A stretch of DNA of 64,000 bases. Source: Lethocerus indicus (Eukaryota > Arthropoda > Insecta > Hemiptera > Belostomatidae). Shown here one piece after another: positions 40,665 to 51,932 of this stretch (position 1 is its first letter; each line of letters starts with the position of its first letter). The stretch is from contig JACDQD010000102.1 in the NCBI GenBank assembly GCA_019843655.1, positions 8,379,501 through 8,443,500 of the forward strand. Direction: 5' to 3'. The notes under the pieces were generated by a model that saw nothing but the letters and a program-made list of their open reading frames with translations, was not told the DNA's origin and searched no databases. A program made the position numbers and the translations under genes.

Positions 40665-40686
40665 CACACGCACACGCACACGCACA
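40665..40686. repeat. (CACACG)n short tandem repeat
   Basis: Three to four CACACG/CGCACA units at the end of a C-rich stretch. Confidence 0.8.
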
Positions 40687-41148
40687 GCCAACCCCCGACT
40701 GAGCTCTCTTAGGCCTCGTTTTATCACCAATCGGCTGATTCGCTCGCACGGAAGCCCAAATCGCCCTTCTAATCTGCTTTCGAATTCGGAAACAATTCCC
40801 CATGACCCGTGAAAATCGAATTATCCTCGAGAAAGGCGTGGTCGTGGCGTTTGCCTCTCTCTATCCGGCACGTAGGTAGGTTTCGCCGGATCTCCTCCAG
40901 ACCTAATTCGAATTTATGCTAATATTTCTCGACACGTTCATAACATACGTATAGATAAATTCAACTATACGCAAATTATAATTTAATTTATTACTTTTCT
41001 AACTTTATCCGTTGATATATCCTCCGATTGAAGGAGCGGCCTATTAATTTTAGTCGCCCGCCCAAATTTCATCTACAAAAAACCAGCCCTTATTTCATTC
41101 GAGGAAATATCAATCAAAACCAAATTGCGCTCGAAATATATTGAATCT

Positions 41149-41160
41149 GGGGGGGGGGGG
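41149..41160. repeat. Poly-G homopolymer
   Basis: Twelve consecutive G after GAATCT. Confidence 0.9.
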
Positions 41161-42320
41161 AGTCCAAAAGTGAAAGTAAGCCGTCCTCCTCCGCCGACCC
41201 TCCGGCTCGAACTTATACCTGTCAAGTCCCTCCGGGTGGAAATATGAAATAAAATCGTCAGAACGGGGGTCGAGGCCTGTTTCCCGCGTCCCGACTTCCA
41301 ACTAAGCCCCGCTCCCCTCCAGACACCCTTCCCGTACTTACGTGGGCGGAAATTTTTATTATTTCTAGATTTATTATTTCCCCGTGACCGAAACGAGAGG
41401 TGGGGTAGGGACGGAGTCGATGGGCCGGGGGTGGAGCGGGGCGCAGGTAGTAAAGGGAGGGCGGCTACGTGGAATTGAGGGGGGGTGCGGGGGTTGTAGG
41501 AGGCAATTTAGCACGTTCTCTCACGAAGAAACAATCAGGCTTTTACAAGGGAGGCCCTTTAACCACGTAACTACCTCCCTCTAATTAAATTCGGGCGCAC
41601 CGATCACGCAGCCGCCCTCAGACACCACGTGCCTTGTCTGAAAATTCTATTCGACATTTCAATTTGCGCGACATTGAAATATCCCGACTCCGACCGTTAG
41701 ATGTGGTGAGTTATGTTGGGTTCCATCGCAATGAAATTCAAGACATATTAGTACGGCTGTATCGCTGTCAGTTATAGAAAAAACATTCGATTCGGATACA
41801 TTTTATTAAAATATTTATATTTATAGTATTTAATTAAATGTGGAAGGCATCCAAGGGAGGTTTCAAAATAAAATATAACCTAAAACTATCCGGATAATAA
41901 TAAATACGTTATTAATATTTTTTTATGTTTTTAATGTACGCCAGTTTCATTAATTTCCAAGAGAATAATATTATTCCGTATCCAGACGCGCTTAATTGAA
42001 ATACAGTTGATGTGTAGTAGCTTGTATATCATCCCTACTGCAATCTTATAGGAGTTCCGACATTCCCCGGGAAGAATGAAGAGGGGGTGGGACGGGTCGG
42101 ATTTAAGCGGTGGGAGGGCGGGTGACAAATCATGCGAGACAACGAGACACCCAGTTTTAAGGGTTGAACCGGAGGGGGGTGGGGGTTTGAAATTGAAATT
42201 GTTCTCTCCTCCGGCCCGAAATTCCCCGGCAATTTGTTACTACCCCCTGCCCCGAGCTCGGTTGGAAGCATTCAAAATGCTAATTGCCCCTGTGACGCCC
42301 TCGTTGTTTATTCCGGCTCA

Positions 42321-42346
42321 ACCCCGCCCCCGCCCCCGCCACCGCC
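42321..42346. repeat. (CCCCCG)n low-complexity run
   Basis: Repeated CCCCCG and CACCGC units inside a GC-rich block; plus-strand frames read poly-Pro/Arg here. Confidence 0.75.
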
Positions 42347-45300
42347 ACTCCCCGCACCCCTTCGTTCTGCCGCGGCTCCTGAAAAATTGCCAGACCCGCC
42401 GAACGTGAAGGAAACGAGGCCGACAGGTGTCAAATTAGGGGGAGTTGCCCTGCGAATCCTGCCCCCGCCACCCGTCGCCCGCACGCCCTTCATTTATTTT
42501 CCGGGCCCGCTGGAGAATTTACTTCCTTTTCAGTTTCGGAAATAAGTATTTCAGACGTGTATTATTCTAGACACAATAAAACCAAATATGGGAGTTTTCA
42601 AAAGCAAAATGGAAGTAGAGAAGCCAACAACAAGGCGTACAGCGCGGCGATAAAACGAGATGTAAATGGGAGATGGTTCGTCATTGGATAGTTAAATAAA
42701 TATAAAATACAAATAGAGAACGTTGTTAACTGATATCCGGTGCATGATATATCGTTTCATCTACACTTCTGTGCGAGGTCATATCAATAGGGAAACATAT
42801 GCCCTACACAGCCTCCATTCTAACACATTACGTGTTATTTTGTATCTCAACCCACTTTCAGTATACTTGAAATTTCAGGAACGGCCGCTTATATTCCCGC
42901 ACTTTAGATTTAGATAGTAATGCTTGAGAAGCATGAATTGTATAAATTAGGAGTTTAAAAATACTTCCTATACCATAATTCATATAAGCTATCGTCATTC
43001 TAAAGGAGAAAGGCGTTTATCGGGCGATATGACATTAATTTTACAGTATTATATCATGCATTATGCTTCATTTCATACATGCATTTGTTTTAAAAACACG
43101 TATAACCGGTTATAACAGTCCCAAGTAACGTTATGCAATTTTGAACATGTTACCGAGTTCGTGTCCGAGCCATGCAATCTCCGTTTTGGGCCGGTGTCTA
43201 TAAACCTAAAAAAATGACGAAAGTAAGTCAGCGAAAATTGAAAAGGGCGCAATAAAGTTCATTATCGGAACCGACTTTACGACTGAAAACATCGCTAGCG
43301 ATTTTTCTTTTCCCCTTTTAGAGGGCGGAGGCTTATAAATCGCGAGTTGTTCTTATGAATATTAAAAAAAAATAAAAATTGTCGAATGCGCAGTAACGGC
43401 GGCAGGGCTGGAGAGGAAAGCTTTTAGTGATCCATTATGTTGTTTTATCTTGTGCCATTGCCCAGGGAGTAATAATTAGGGAAATGGGGCAACGGGGATT
43501 TGATGTACCCCACTCTCCCTCCGCTCACATTCCCATGAAACCTTCTGATGTAATTTTATAAAACTATATATAACATATCCAGTTTATACTGAATATAGTG
43601 TACGGGAAGCAATTTTCATTCTATCGTATTTTATATTTAAAATTAGCCCAGAGGAAACCGAGTTCAGAAGAGGGGAACTATTAATTTATAGGATCAAAAA
43701 ATTCATAATCTGCCTCGAAATTTGAAATTAAATCCCGTCATTCCTGAATACGATTTTCACAGAGATAACCAGTTTCTAATCTGTCAATACCTACATACCT
43801 GGTATTGAACCAACTGCTATTATTCATGCTCGCAAATATCATTAGAGTATAACCGAGCGTTGTAAAAGTGTAAGTTGATTAATACACGCACAATCTATTT
43901 CTCCATCGATCCGGTACAATTTAGGAGTTAGAAATTCCTTTGGCTAATTTCATTTCCGAGACACATTACGACTCCTCAATAAACAGACAGAAATTGACTC
44001 GATTTTCCCAGTCTCTCTCATACTGCGGCCTACTCGACGGGAATCCTCGAATATTATCGTATATCCTTCCGCCTCGTTATGCCTTTACACTTCATTTCAT
44101 CCAGTGCCATTTTAGGGTCGGGGGGCTGCTAAATATTCAAGAGGGAAATATTTTTTATTTTTTATCTCTATTTTCCTAGGGAGGGCCCGGGAAACAGGAA
44201 TCGCGTTTCTGAGCCGGCCGGGCACTGGAACGGAAACGGCGATACACCGATAAATTTTCCAGTTTGCCGATTCCGAACTCGGCCGATTTGCTTTATTGCC
44301 CCAGAATATATGAATGTATATATAATATATATGTATTTTCGCCAGTATATAAGCATGATTTAATGAATGATCCTGGAAAATTCCGGGCCAGATTTCAAAG
44401 TAGTATCATCAATACCGAGTGTAGTTGGTGGACAGTTTCGTGAAATAATATTCTCATTATATTTTATATATATAGTATTGTACAATACAAGTAACAGTTT
44501 TAAAATTCGTCATATCTTTTTCAGATATTTTTAACAAATATTTGATGTCTGATTTCTAATGTTCCAATTTGATCTTTGGTTCACTTCATTTGAGAAGCAT
44601 TTTTAGAATTGAGAATTCGTTAATATTCGTACAAGCATTCTCGGCTGAAAGCCAATTTTTTTAAAGCAGAAAATTTTGATCTTGAAAATCACCAAGCTAT
44701 AATAATTGACCAAGCGAAGGTATAATTGAAGCCCCTCATTGAAAGGACTGTTTCAAAGAGCATATATGAAGTGGAATGAATCTCGCTGCAGTTTTAAGCA
44801 ATTAAAATTCTGTATTCTAGCCGAATATGTAAATCCATGGAAAAACACTGTCAGTAGAATGCTTTTCTGGTGAAATATCAAAATTTAGAGTCCGCTTGAG
44901 CGATTAGTAAGGAGCCGGTAATAATAAATCGTGAGAGTATTGGTAAGCGGTTTTCAATCTATTAATAAGGGTCCTCTTCCCCTCTTGTCTGCCGAGGGGG
45001 ATTTATAAGTTTATTTATCCCACCGCCTTATTCCTTCTTTTCCATTCCTTAAGTAACAATTTGTAGTCGGCCAAAAAACTTCATTTCCAACTTGTATTAG
45101 CCGAGTGACAATGCTAACCAGAAGTCTCCTCCCACCTCCCGAGGAGGGGAAAAGAAACAACTTTCTTTAAGTACAAATCTTCCTCCCCCCCCCCAAACCA
45201 AGTCCCCCTCCAAAAAGACCAACTTCGACTTTACCTACTTCGCAAATGAAAATGATAAAAAGGGAGGCTCTCTTACTTTATTTTTTCTTTTCGTTTTCTT

Positions 45301-45856
45301 TTTAATAGGAGACTTGGAAATAACTTAGCCTCTCGATACTTCCTCGAAGGGCATTGGGAGGGGGAAGCATATTAAATTTTTAAGGGGTATTTCATTGGCC
45401 GATGGTAAATCCCTTTTGAATTACGGTCGATGCGAATGTCAAATATTTGCGCCAACATTTTATATTAACCGTCATGAATATTTAATGCCTCTCCCCCGTA
45501 AAGCGGAAAAGTAACAGACAGACCCTTCCCCCATTTCGAATGAATTATTCTCCCATTCGTTTCCCTGTCCGTTTGATTCCGGTCAGTTAACATAATAATC
45601 CAATTTGGTTGTGTAATTACATTTCTGGAACGGAGAGGAAACATTTCTATACCACCGGTTTAGTTATCGACACCGAAAAATATGACAGTCGTTCTGATGT
45701 TATATGTTCCTTTATAAATATATTTCAAATTAGTTAAAATCTTAAGAACGGGAATTGAGAGATATATTTCGTTATTAAACATAATCTGTAACATTTGTAT
45801 CGGTTTAGACACGAAAAAATAGTTTATTTAAAAAATGTATTATATGTTTATATATG

Positions 45857-46131
45857 CACCAACCCCTGGGGGTGCTAGTTTATCGGTGCAAGTGCACCAA
45901 ACGAACTTTATTTAAGTACATTTCCGCACTACACTCAGGGGACGCTAGTTAATCTATACCTAACAATTTTTATTTAAAGAGAAAGTAAAACTTTCTCATT
46001 GTAGAAGATTGTAAGGCAAATAGAAACTTAGTATTGAAAGAGAAAAATAAAAAGGTAAGTTATAAAAAATGTGCTTCACTGTGAAATATACTTAACTAAG
46101 TTCGATAGGTGCACTTGCACCGATTAACTAG
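45857..46131. repeat. Small foldback element with 34-bp inverted arms
   Basis: The left arm 45875-45908 and right arm 46098-46131 are inverted copies with 31 of 34 positions identical by hand alignment. Both carry the core CGGTGCAAGTGCACC, itself a small hairpin (GGTGC/GCACC around AAGT). An extra GCACC...GGTGC pair lies just outside the left arm (45857-45875), and a partial direct copy of the arm end (GCTAGTTAATC) is at about 45944. The roughly 190-bp centre is AT-rich with no coding potential. This resembles a MITE-like or foldback element; no target-site duplication was identified. It is unrelated in sequence to the ribozyme foldback family that begins about 150 bp later. Confidence 0.75.
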
Positions 46132-46277
46132 ATTAGTAAAAATTAAATTTTTTCAATAAATTTTAACGGGAAAACTTAAACTTGTGTATGTATGATCATA
46201 AATACACAATACCACATAGGTTTCCTGTCATATATTTAGAAGTCAGAACCTAATAGTTGTACCACAGTACCAGTGAC

Positions 46278-46386
46278 AAGTGCCAAAGTGACTAACGCCG
46301 CTAATGAAGATGGCGAGCGGCCGAAACCGGTCTAGCAAAAGACAAAACCAGCGAGAGGAGACAGAAAGAGACGAAATCTACGGTAA
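46278..46386 (+). repeat. Partial ribozyme repeat, copy C (right-arm type)
   Basis: This single arm aligns with the right arms of copies A and D from the AAGTGCCAAAGTGACTAAC segment, through the ribozyme region, to GAAATCTACGGTA. The opposite arm and the outer family terminus are missing. It shares the variants GTGCCAAAGTG and GAAATCTACGG with copy E rather than A and D, suggesting a second subfamily. Confidence 0.85.
46300..46336 (+). ncRNA. Inactivated hammerhead motif in copy C
   Basis: GCUA (46300-46303), then AUGAAGA where intact copies have CUGAAGA, then U, GGC/GCC stem II with loop GAGCG, GAAA, ACCGGU, C17 and UAGC. The first core base (C3) is A. C3 pairs with G8 in the catalytic core and is essentially invariant, so this copy is expected to be inactive although all stems are retained. 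Confidence 0.6.
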
Positions 46387-49300
46387 GAGTACATTCAGTT
46401 TAAACATTGTTCCCGAGGTTGGTATGTAATTAATTGTAGTGCCCAACCTTCCGGGAGTGCGGGGTATTAATTCTTAGTGGAAACTGGAAAGGACGACCGC
46501 ATCTGGACCCCCAGCTGTTGCTGGGCCGCCGCAAATATGCCCAACATCCGCCCTCCCGGCTTAATACACTCGGCTCCTATTAGTCAACTATCTTCACTGG
46601 CCACCACCGGCTTTAATACCCCAGTTTTCATCGCTTCTCTATTACCCCGCCCTACGGCATCTTCGATTCGACCGGCATCTGCCCCACCGACGTGCCAAGA
46701 CCGCTCTATAATGAGAGTGTCGATTAAAAAATGCTGTCATTTACGGCCAGAAATAATTGGAGCGAATCAAATAGTAAAATAAAAGTGATAAATCCGTTCA
46801 AATCCGAACTGCGAGGTTCGGAAAATAGCAATGGACCACGTAATGATAGAAAAAGCGTTCCACACGGCGTTAAAAGTGCATATTGAAAGAACACCGCCTG
46901 CAGATTCGGTCGTGAGAAAAACCCTCTCCCCATTCCTTTCCTCTCATTTTTTCCGCCCTTTTGAAAACCTTTCAACAATACAAAACTGTTCTGCCCTTCT
47001 CAACAGCGTGATATATTTACATGGGCATTCAAACACAAATATGGTGGTAAAGCTCGGTTTGACTTCGTTGACTTTCGACCCCAAACGGCGGCCTACCCGT
47101 TTAGTCACCCGTCCCAATAACAAAATCAAGAAACTTCCCCCGAGTCAACCCCCACCCCCTGACGTATCATAACTCATAAGGCCGGGTACCGGGATAGTGT
47201 TCCGAAAAAAAGTTTCCCCCACTCGAATCTGACTACCAAACTACATTTTTCTCCCCGGTTTGCCCCCCTTCGAATGCAAATATTTTTTCCCGGCCACCCG
47301 GGGGTGAATTCACCCATTCGAGCCATTCAGTCGGCTTAATGTTCGGCGGAGAAGGGAAATAGGACCGATAAGTTATTCAAGTTGGCAGTCAATTCGCCCC
47401 GAAGGTTGTCCTACTTGTTTGCTCGACTAAACAATTTGTTCTTATTTGATCTAAAAAGCAACACGAGATAGTGTTAACTTTCTTTGCGTTGGTTATGCGA
47501 ATTTCCATAACTGAAGTGTGACAAAATCGTGTGAGTACGGAATTGTTTTAAAAAAACTTAAATTTCTGCTAATAAAGGTAATTATAAAATAAATAATTTG
47601 ATAATTAATTTCGTTTTCCTACTTCATACTACGTTCTCAGAGACACTATTAACACAAATAATTAATTTTTCTAGTTTAAAAATGCTATTATCCGAAAGCA
47701 CGAATAATTAGCTGCAAACAATCGATAATTTCACGTGAGTAAAGGAAGGACAGTGAGATGAACGTTGTATGATAGAAGTTTGGGTTCTGATGGACCAGAC
47801 CCCACAACCACCCACCAAACCACTAACCGCTAAATGTATATTAATACTCCGCAGCTTCAATTTAATCCGGCATAGCCGTCCCAATTATCAGATTTGATTC
47901 AGCCCTCGACTATTACCGCTAGACGTTCCATTAAATATATATTAAAACATGGTTGCTAGAATGGATGATCGATTCAAACAATAGTTAATTCTACAATAAT
48001 GCAATTAATAATGTATTGATCGTTTCATATCAACGATAGAAATTTTCCAGCAATAGAAAAATACTCTTTCATAAAATATGAGGGAAATATCAGGTCATTA
48101 TTCCGAACTATTGAAATACAGTTATAGCTACCAACATTCTGGAAATTTTCCATCTCCAATCGCTTATTTGATTTTATGTTGGACCGGTTTCTGTTGCTCG
48201 CTATCTTCATTTTCTTTCGAATATCAGTAGAATTCGCTTTCATATTGTCCTCAACATTCCTAGAACAAAAATTCATTGTCTGAATCAATAAAAAATATGT
48301 ATATTATATATTTATATCTTTTTATACCGTGGTACATCTCCGATAATGATTTTCTTAGAATGGCTAAGATTTCATTTTCATTTTCGGATTTTGGCCAAGG
48401 AGACGAACGTTGTAAATGTGACATCTTTAATCATATTTTCGCCTGTAGTTTTTTTAATAACGCATATTGTGTGCCTGCAAGTGCCCCTACATATTACATA
48501 CAATATCACTGCTGCCAATATTACCGCCGTTAAGCAATGAAGACTATCCATCCAATCATCACCGTAAATTCTTTCCGCGAAAGACCTTCATCGCTTTTAA
48601 AGTAGCTATTAGCGGCGGGGTTGAAATCGGGGAGGCTTAAGCCGGGTAAGCAGATTACATATCTGTCGGTGCGTTATACAACAGTGAGGTTAAAATCCGA
48701 TAATGGAAGAGACGCCAGACAGTACAGTTCCATATGTGGCCTCAATACCTCCGCAAAATCTGTCCCGGCTCACATTTCAACACATTTCCTCATTATTTAA
48801 CCCCCATACCTGATTTTTATGTCCAGTTCTGATCGTATCTCATTTAGACAACTCAAAATGTTATTTCAATTCCAATTTAATCGAGAAATGCCCTATAATC
48901 TGGTCCATTCATTTCCGACAATGAAATTAATAGAAATGTACATAATTCCAGGCGCCTGTATACACATATAGAACAGTTTCAGCAGTAAATTAAAAAAAAA
49001 AAATCCAACTGTCACATATATTTGAATCTTATTTTTCCGTGTTCATGAAATCTTTTCTTCGTTACCGCCTTAACATCCGATATTCGGTGAGGGCATTAAA
49101 ATAATTGGAAGCGAAAACATTGTTTACGTAAATCACCTGTCGCAACTCGATTGTTGTTTCACTTAATAACGTCAACAGGGACTAACGTAAGCACAAGCAC
49201 AACAGCGCCCCATACGGGGCAATATCTATTACATAGGTAAACAAAGGCCTAAACTAATATAATTAATCATAATACGTGTGTCCATTTGAAATATGCTCGA

Positions 49301-51193
49301 GTTGTTTCATCGGTACTGCCGATGGGGGCTGACCAAAACGCCGTGAATATATTAGGGGCATTCATGCTGTAATGTAAACAAATGAATTCAGATAAGGGGT
49401 AATACTCATTAGCAGAATATCTTGTTCTCCCTGTTCCCCTCAGATCCCTATGCAAAGCCTACCTACAAATTAGCACAAATTGCGTTAGTAAATTTACAAT
49501 ATTATTTATTGACAGATATTTTCGACTATTTTCTCACATGAGAGTAACAATAAAAAATATAAATGTAATAACGCAATTTTATTATGAAAAAAATTACTCC
49601 TGAAATTAATTTTCACCAATTGCGAAAGCAAATTGTGAATGAGAAAACATAATATAAGGTTGGGCTGTTCAGATCCATGGGATTCTATTGGCATAATTAT
49701 TATAAAATTTAATAATTGTATCTATAAATTAGCATTTTAAAAGTATTCAGAACACCATTTGGTTGATAAGTGTTAAATTAGCCAATCAGTGCTACAGTGG
49801 ACTCGGCGAAATATTGAAACGAAGTGTAATAGGTTTATTAAAACGCACATTAGGGTTCACCCGGACAGGAATAATCTAATTGAGTCCCGATAAACCGAAC
49901 GAGCTGGATGGGGCGGGGGGGGTGGTGGTGGAAAGTCAGAACCGAGCCCAATCTCATAATTGTCCAATGGAATGAAACGGCGACGTCAGGACAATATACC
50001 AGCGGGTCATTAATAATGCCGACAATAAAAATAAACGTTGGGCGATCGACAGAAACGATTAGTAGTGGGCGGGTGGCGACACAACGCCAGCCTAGGTGTT
50101 ATATTTCTGAACCAATGGCCCGCGTTCATCGCCCAGATAAGACAAATAAGTTGCCCGGGCGCTCCGCCCGCCTCGAGAACGGGCCCCTACGTACCAATTT
50201 TGCCGACCCCCCCAGAATTGGCCGAGATTCGATGAAAAATGGTCATGCCAGAGACCGGAGGCAACAAGCATTTCTAAATCCAGCCCTATCACCACCTCTG
50301 GCCTTGTCGGATACATGAAGCACACACTCGTGTGTGTACATATATCTTATTTTCGGCGAGAAAGTTATTATACTATAAAAAAATATATATATAATTCAGT
50401 AACGAGCATGACTAGCATGAGCCTGCGCTCGGTGGGCTTATCCCCCTCCTGGACAAGGGTGGACACTGTCGAAACTTCATATCCACATATAATTGTCAGT
50501 TTTATAAGATTTCAACTGACGAACACCCTTTATAACATTTCAGCCTGGTTCATTTTTTCTTTCTGTTTTGCATATTTGTTCTTTTTTAGTTTGGCTATAT
50601 CGGAAATTAGAATTTCGCCGCAATATTTGTTAAAATTGAGCGGACGTTAAACCCGGGAAAGGCCGGTAATGGCGGGATGTTCACAGGCCCTAAAATGGCT
50701 AAAAGGGTGCCCCCTTTAGGCCGAGGGTGAAGTCGGGGGTTTTTTGATTCGCGACACGGCCTCATGCCCGTGTTTGCCGGCCGGCGGATTGGCGGTGCGG
50801 GGGCCGCCTATTCTAATGAAGCACGCCGGCAGGTTGATTCCCTTTCGTGAGCACGCACCGACGCACCGGCCCGGCTCACACGCACCCCATCGCCATCCAG
50901 CCACCCCCAACCCTCGGGCTCAACCTTTAGGGTGCCGTGTAGCGTTAAATTAGCCGCCGGGGGCTACACCTGCAGCCCGCAGCGGTAAAGAGTCGGGGGC
51001 GGCAAAGGGGCAAATTGGCCGGGTTTCTAACGCCGGCCTGAGGATCAGATATTAATTGCATCCTCCAGCCATCCGCCCCCCAAGACACAGAGCGGCCTCC
51101 TTCCGACCCCCCTAACACATACCAGTCCCCGATAATACTTCCTCCTATTTATAACTCTGTTCGCGAGATTTTAGTGAGGTGTTCGCTCCCATA

Positions 51194-51211
51194 CAAATAA
51201 TAATAATAATA
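51194..51211. repeat. (AAT)n microsatellite
   Basis: Five to six AAT units in AT-rich DNA. Confidence 0.75.
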
Positions 51212-51898
51212 TTTGATAATCTTAATAAGCCTCTCACCTTATCGTCCGTGTTCAGACCGTTTTAATTTAATGTTTTATTCCATTTTTAGGCCAGCGTACA
51301 TAGCGGAAGAGTTAACTCGGTACATAAAAAGTCATTTAGTTAATGTTTGAAAAGGATTGCGTATACCTAGGCCGGTCAGAAATTCGCCGGTGCATAATAA
51401 ATACAATAAACCTTCGTGCTACGTAAGACGGACCCCGGGTTTAATATCCGGGGGGAAAATTTCCCCGGCGGGCGGGAAAAACGCGGAATGAAAGTCGAGT
51501 CCGGTGCTAATAAGACGGACTTTAAAACGGATCCCTGATCCCGTTTTTATGAAATATTTATGTCGACCGCAGACCTCCTCGGCCGGGCGCTTTTTCATTT
51601 CATTAAAGTATGGTCGTATTCGGCCCCCCAACTATTTTATCAGGAGGAGGTGGAGGGTAAATGAATCATTAAGTTCCAATTTTAAGTTTTGCGCGCTTCC
51701 CATTTTATATGTGTGTGAGTGTACGCGTGTGAGCTAGTCTCGGGGTTAGGCGGGAGCGTTTTATATCGTACAGAGGGTTGCTCACCCCCGGAGCTTGGGG
51801 GAAAGAGAAGTAGAGGAGGAGGAGGGGCCGTATGAGAGAAAAGAAGCGGTGAATTTTTAATAATAACGCTCCCTCGCCTTGTGCCAAAATGAAAGCTG

Positions 51899-51932
51899 CC
51901 TCCTCCTCCACCTCCTCCTCCTGCTCCTGCTC
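51899..51932. repeat. (CTC)n low-complexity tract
   Basis: CTC repeats with CAC and CTG variants. A complementary GGA-rich run lies about 80 bp upstream (51,812-51,826), so the two could pair. Confidence 0.8.

Larger units (their letters stand above)
37736..45856. other. Unannotated mosaic DNA between LINE and second foldback
   Basis: No gene recognised. GC-rich blocks lie at about 41,130-41,640 and 42,060-42,540; AT-rich stretches include 38,280-38,520, 39,080-39,720, 43,340-43,700 and 44,420-44,900. Frames at 39,719-40,093 (minus) and 42,076-42,545 (plus) are open but overlap others on both strands and are rich in Pro/Arg/Ser. A C-rich and polypyrimidine stretch occurs near 45,120-45,200. 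Confidence 0.5.

Noticed and set aside
43150..43340. Possible Hox-cluster enhancer, from TTTAT/TAATTA words and a clean CpG content
   Set aside because: Such words are frequent throughout this AT-rich window, and no homeobox exon or known Hox microRNA was recognised, so there is no support beyond base composition.
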